The notes below the pieces were generated by a model. That model was given only the letters and a program-made list of their open reading frames with translations. It was not told the origin of the DNA and searched no databases. This document shows positions 59,955 to 64,000 of a DNA stretch of 64,000 bases, one piece after another. Each line of letters opens with the position of its first letter. The first letter of the stretch is position 1. The translations under genes and the position numbers were made by a program. Source of the DNA: Synaphobranchus kaupii (Eukaryota > Chordata > Actinopteri > Anguilliformes > Synaphobranchidae); contig CM056376.1 in assembly GCA_029718625.1 (NCBI GenBank), forward strand, positions 125,178,674-125,242,673, read 5' to 3'.

Positions 59955-60017
59955 TTTGGTATGCACTTATTGTACGTCGCTTTGGATAAAAGCATCTGCC
60001 AAATGAATGTAATGTAA
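59955..60017 (+). repeat. LINE/SINE 3' tail fragment
   Basis: GTCGCTTTGGATAAAAGCAT and then CTGCCAAATGAATGTAATGTAAT is a close relative of the tail of the 36-kb SINEs and the L2-like LINE, here in plus orientation and closer to the common fish consensus. No tRNA head was seen upstream. Confidence 0.7.
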
Positions 60018-60279
60018 TAGTGTGGGTTTACGCTGACCAGGATTACCTCTGATTACTCCTGCATCGATGCCTCCCAAAAACACAGCAGGCACAGAAAATG
60101 ACAAACACCGTTCCAAAAAATGTTCCAAAAATCCGTGGTTTTCAATCGACAAGGGCGCTCCCCACTTCCTCATGGCCGTGTCATGTCAACAAGGAATTTG
60201 TCCAGAATGTCAGATTTGCCTCCAAACTGAACTGGTAATGACCAGCTAAGTCTTGACATGTCCTGTCACACAGCTAAAG

Positions 60280-60560
60280 GTACAGGCTCCACAAAGGCCC
60301 GGGTCGTCCTTAAGGAGCGTCGTGCGTCTTTTGCGCGCCGTTCAATCAAGTATGCCGGCCTTCGCTCGCCACGCAGCAGGGAGCGGGGCTGATAAATGCC
60401 ACAGCGCTTCGCTGTACAACATTAACGCGGTCGACTCTGCGCTAACACCTCTCAATCAGCGTACATAAAGAAGGAGCCTGGTGATTGGCAGACTTGTAAT
60501 GACAGACAGCGTGCGGGTCGATTAATAATGCAATCCTCCCTGTGGGTCCGCTTCCAACTG
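60280..60560. other. candidate conserved non-coding element
   Basis: Unique sequence with moderate CpG and TGATTGGCAG / GATTAATAATGCAATC strings (CCAAT-box and homeodomain-like cores). The appearance fits a regulatory element, but there is no direct proof. Confidence 0.25.
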
Positions 60561-60596
60561 CTCGACCTTTCGCTCAGCCGCTCTCGCGTGTGTATG

Positions 60597-60630
60597 CGTG
60601 CGCGCGCGCGTGTGTGTGTGTGTGTGTGCG
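60597..60630. repeat. (GC)n(GT)n microsatellite
   Basis: GCGCGCGCG passes into a GT run. Confidence 0.88.
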
Positions 60631-61433
60631 TGATGGACCTGGTGGAGATAAGGCCAAGCTACTGAGTCCATTTAAAACAGCGGCTATTTTACTTTCATTA
60701 AATCTTTAAAATAAAAAATAAAACAAGGAGACGAGTCGGGACGCACGTCCTGAAGAAAAAAAGTAGTTGCAGTGACACGCCACATGTCCGGGAACAGAAT
60801 TCTGCCCACGCCAGCGACCACCACAGCCGGTGGCCCCCGCCGCGGGACGCTGCGTAATCAGCTGCGATATCGCCCAGGGGGGTGACGGATAACGCCCACC
60901 AGATACCCGCGGTCTGCCCCTCTGCCACCTGTGTATGAAGTATAGGCCTCCATGCAATGGCTGTGCAGCTCAGCTGGTGGACTGCAGAATGAACAAAAGA
61001 GGCAGCTGGCAGGATACACTACAGAGAACGTGTCTGTAAGCCTGCCCTCTCCCAAACTCATAGAGGACATCATAGGGACGGGATGGGACATAAATATGAT
61101 TAAGCATTCAATTGGGAATAAAAAAGTAAAATAAAGGTACAATTTGGTTTGGTTTCGAATTTTTTGTATAACGGAAATTCATCCTTAATGCCTACTGTAG
61201 AGTGAATACGACTCAACCACCCCTCCGCTGAGATCATGTGACCAAAACAGAGAGAGGGGGTGAAAAAAAGACGGGGGGGAATGACAGAGACAGACACGAG
61301 GGCGGTGAGAGAGAGAAAGGGAAAGGGAGATCAAGACGCTCCCACGGGAGAGAGAGGGAAAAAAAGGACTGGCAAGGCAGGCGGCAGGCGACAGCCACAG
61401 ATAAAGTTTCAAAACAAGTTCAGATTTCAGACG

Positions 61434-61435
<2 letters not shown>

Positions 61436-61467
<32 letters not shown>

Positions 61468-61468
61468 C
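61436..61468. repeat. (CT)n microsatellite
   Basis: A CT run of about 30 bp with one CGCT interruption. Confidence 0.9.
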
Positions 61469-62504
61469 ATGACCCCACACAGGAGAGTTCAGAGTGGAGC
61501 AAAACCATAGATACTGCTCCGCTTCAGGACATATCGCCAAGTTCCCAGAATCCCTTAGCCCAACACCACAAAGGAGCTTCTTATGTGAAATTAACACCCA
61601 CCACCAGCCAAATGCCAGTAAAATGTGGATTGTGGCTGCTAAGATTTCTTCTAGCAGCCAGTTTGTCAGGTAACCAAGTTGTGTTATCTTGTAAAAGCTA
61701 ATGTGGCTGGTGAAATGTTGAAAACAAGCCAGTAGGTGCCAGTTAATTTCATGCCCTGGTGACAAGGCAGACAGCTTAGTAAGTATGTCTTGTGAATATA
61801 TATATATATCATTTTTATTTATTTTTTTTAAACTATAAACCTACATTGCACTAGTCCAATCAATATTGCAGTTTTTATGAGGAATTTTTATATTACACAT
61901 GAAATGTTATTTATGTCATTATTTATTCACAGACTACCTCATCCAAGGAAATGTCCTGCACATGATAAACAGAAAAGGCAAATAAGAAAACGCCGGCAAG
62001 CATAAACCTAACCTAACTGAAATTAAACACAGAGCCACCCAATTAAGTATAAACTGTGCTATTATGGTAACGAGTGGTACATTTTCAATGCAACCAACAA
62101 ACACCAGTCAGTTGTGCTGCTGGTCTCAGAAGTCTTCAGAAGGTCGTGGAAGGCGATGGAGTGACTACCCTAATTGTGGCAGACAGCTGGTGACCACAAT
62201 GAATATCGCTGATCAATTTCGCAAGCCGTTTATCCTAATGGTGAAACAACAAGCCCGGTCAAATGAACGGGCCATTTCATCCAAAGCTGGAGAGCATTGA
62301 GACCTCAGAGAGAGAAACTATGTACGGCGTGTTTCATCTCACGGAGGCACCATAAACATTTAGGTAGTGGAAACCCGTCCTTCGGCCAGCTCTGCTAGTG
62401 GAAATACGACCCTGCCAATAATGCACTGCAAGTCAGCATTTTCTGGAGCTCTCCAACTCCACTTGTGTCTTTTTGTATGAGGCACAGGAGAGGCAGACCA
62501 TTGA

Positions 62505-62530
62505 GGGGGGGGGGGGGGGGGGGGGGGGGG
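62505..62530. repeat. poly-G tract
   Basis: A G homopolymer of about 26 bases. It could form a G-quadruplex, and its length is prone to assembly error. Confidence 0.93.
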
Positions 62531-63758
62531 AATGAGAAACAAAAAGAGAGGAGAGGAGAGGAGAGAAAGTGAGTGCTGAGGCAAGAGGGAATAGATTACT
62601 AGCTGGCAGCGCAGCTGACCAAGCGTCGACTGAGCCTCCAGAGTTTAGAGAACTCTCGTCTCTGAAAATGTGCTTGAAGACGGTTGTTTTTCTAAAACAG
62701 AGGCAGGCTTCCAAGCCGCGCCGGGGAGCGCAGGCCCAGTGGGAAGAGGGGAGTGGGGGGGGGGGGGGCGGCTCACAGGGGTGGGTCGCTGCCAGCTGCG
62801 TCTGAGCAAACAAGAGTCCGGTCCGCAGCTGCGTACCCTCCGGGTACAGGGCTCTCGGGGCCGGGGTACGGGCTCGAGCCTCGTCCCAGTGACCGGGCCC
62901 GAGAGGAGGCCCTTCTGCACTGCTGCTAATGAGGATCACAAAAAAAAAAAAAAAAGCGCTGAGCTGGTCGAGGCCTCGCCGCCTCAGGCGTGCCTGTGGG
63001 CTTTCTTTACGACCCCACAGCCGCCATCGGAGGAACCGGTTCGCAAAACGCCAGGACCTAAAAACATCGACGCTCTTACAAAATGGAATGCAGCGCTCAA
63101 GCAGTTTTTTTTTATTCCACACTGCGTCTGCTTTCCTCTGGCTACGCTGCCCTCCCGTAATCGCACGCTAGCGTGTTGCGCCAGGAGCGGCTTCTGGAAA
63201 CGCACGTCCTGCAGCTGTCCGGAAGCCTTTGCTTCCTCGGGGAGAGGACGTGCCTTTCGGCTCTGCTCAGAGGAGCAGGAATGCTGGCCGAAGTCATTTA
63301 TTTTACAGGAAACAGCCCTTACTGCAGCAGCAGGCTGTGCACAAACAAGTTCTGAGCAGAGTACTCCGTTTAACTAAGAGTTCTAAAGACAGACACCAAA
63401 ATCCCTTACTGAAAACCCAGAGGTTCTTCTATATCTGGCATAGCTAACATAGCTGTGCAAACCAAGGATTTATTTTAAAAAAATAAAAAATAAAAACCCT
63501 AGCATACTTATTTGGCTATGTAAGCTCACACCAAGCCAACAGCTCTGTGTGTGGGGAAACTTGGTGCTTAAACGCAAACCTGACACATTTTCTCTGCATT
63601 TTTCTTTCTCCTGGAACAACCCAAGATATATTTAAAGCCAAGGCGTGATCATGCATTGCCTGCTGGCTTAAATAAGCGCTGTGAATCAGCTCCGCGTCCA
63701 CCTTTTTTTTTCTTTCTTTTTCTTTCATACATCGTTTTCACCGGAAGGGCTGAGGTAC

Positions 63759-64000
63759 CTGGACGGCGCAGCTGAATCCAAGAGGAGCCGAGCGATACCC
63801 TGAGCGGTACAGCGGCCTGCGGCACGCAGAGTGCGGCGGGAACAGGACCCGGGCTGGAGCCCTGGAACAGGGCCAGACCCCTCGACCCGCCGAGCCGGGC
63901 GAATATTAAGTGCGCCGCAGCTATTTGCCGAACGCGTCACGGCCTGCAGGAGGCGCGGTAAGGCAGCCCGTGGTGACGTCACCCCTCCCCCCCCTCCCCC
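63759..64000 (-). promoter_or_regulatory. GC-rich block with CRE, possible apbb2 promoter/first exon
   Basis: The right end is CpG-dense and contains a perfect cAMP-response element, TGACGTCA, at 63974-63981, next to a C-rich/G-rich tract. Reading the minus strand from there, about 215 bp of GC-rich sequence ends in CCAG|gtacct (donor at 63753-63758). A non-coding first exon spliced to the acceptor at 55752 would fit, but no transcript evidence is available and other promoters are possible. Confidence 0.3.

Larger units (their letters stand above)
55752..64000 (-). other. apbb2: 5' leader/upstream region of apbb2
   Basis: No coding exon was identified. The region contains an assembly gap (57183-57682), a long GA tract (58036-58752), a LINE/SINE tail (59955-60017), GC-rich unique sequence and a GC-rich right end with a CRE. 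Because the start exon has an upstream acceptor, this must be partly or wholly first-intron sequence. Unique stretches at 59000-59900 and 60280-60560 look like possible conserved non-coding DNA but show no gene. Confidence 0.6.

Overview
This window is nuclear DNA from a vertebrate, almost certainly a ray-finned fish. The coding exons are short, flanked by GT/AG splice sites and separated by kilobase-scale introns. The introns are crowded with (CA)n and (GA)n microsatellites and with fish-type transposons: Tc1/mariner, hAT, tRNA-derived SINEs and an L2-like LINE. There are no bacterial operons, CRISPR arrays or rRNA, and I see no stand-alone tRNA gene. The species cannot be named from the sequence alone.

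Only one protein-coding gene is recognisable. It lies on the minus strand and runs from about 55.75 kb down past the left edge. It is APBB2 (FE65-like 1), a WW/PTB adaptor of the amyloid-precursor-protein family. Nine coding exons were located from splice sites, reading phase and similarity to mammalian APBB2: 55681-55636 (start codon), 49052-48234, 34624-34374 (WW domain), 32413-32279, 27725-27651, 26495-26410, 25257-25197, 13199-13053 and 8705-8578 (first half of PTB1). All phases join without a break and give 582 codons plus two bases. The rest of PTB1, PTB2 and the stop codon must lie to the left of base 1. A good splice acceptor at 55752-55754 shows that the start exon is preceded by at least one non-coding exon, which is either further right or outside the window.

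Region by region: 1-8577 is the left part of the PTB1 intron, with CpG-rich patches at about 1.4-2.26, 4.65-5.1 and 5.27-5.56 kb. 8.7-13.05 kb is an intron with an 8-bp-TSD hAT MITE and a CpG island at 11.4-12.25 kb. 13.2-25.2 kb is a 12-kb intron with a 220-bp CA tract, a 17-bp tandem array, a SINE and a CpG island at 22.65-23.2 kb. 25.2-34.4 kb carries the clustered linker exons, an L2-like LINE remnant and a 42-bp minisatellite that starts about 50 bp past an exon. 34.6-48.2 kb is an intron with a head-to-tail SINE pair, a young internally deleted Tc1 element and several microsatellites. 49.05-55.6 kb is an intron with a Tc1-type transposon end and a complete non-autonomous hAT element. 55.75-64 kb is upstream/5'-leader sequence with a 500-N assembly gap, a 700-bp GA tract and a GC-rich right end containing a perfect CRE.

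The most interesting points are two frame-preserving linker exons that do not resemble the mammalian APBB2 linker as I remember it, the minisatellite that stays open in frame with one of them, the very similar Tc1 inverted repeats, and the LINE/SINE shared 3' tail. I found no sign of an undescribed multi-gene system.
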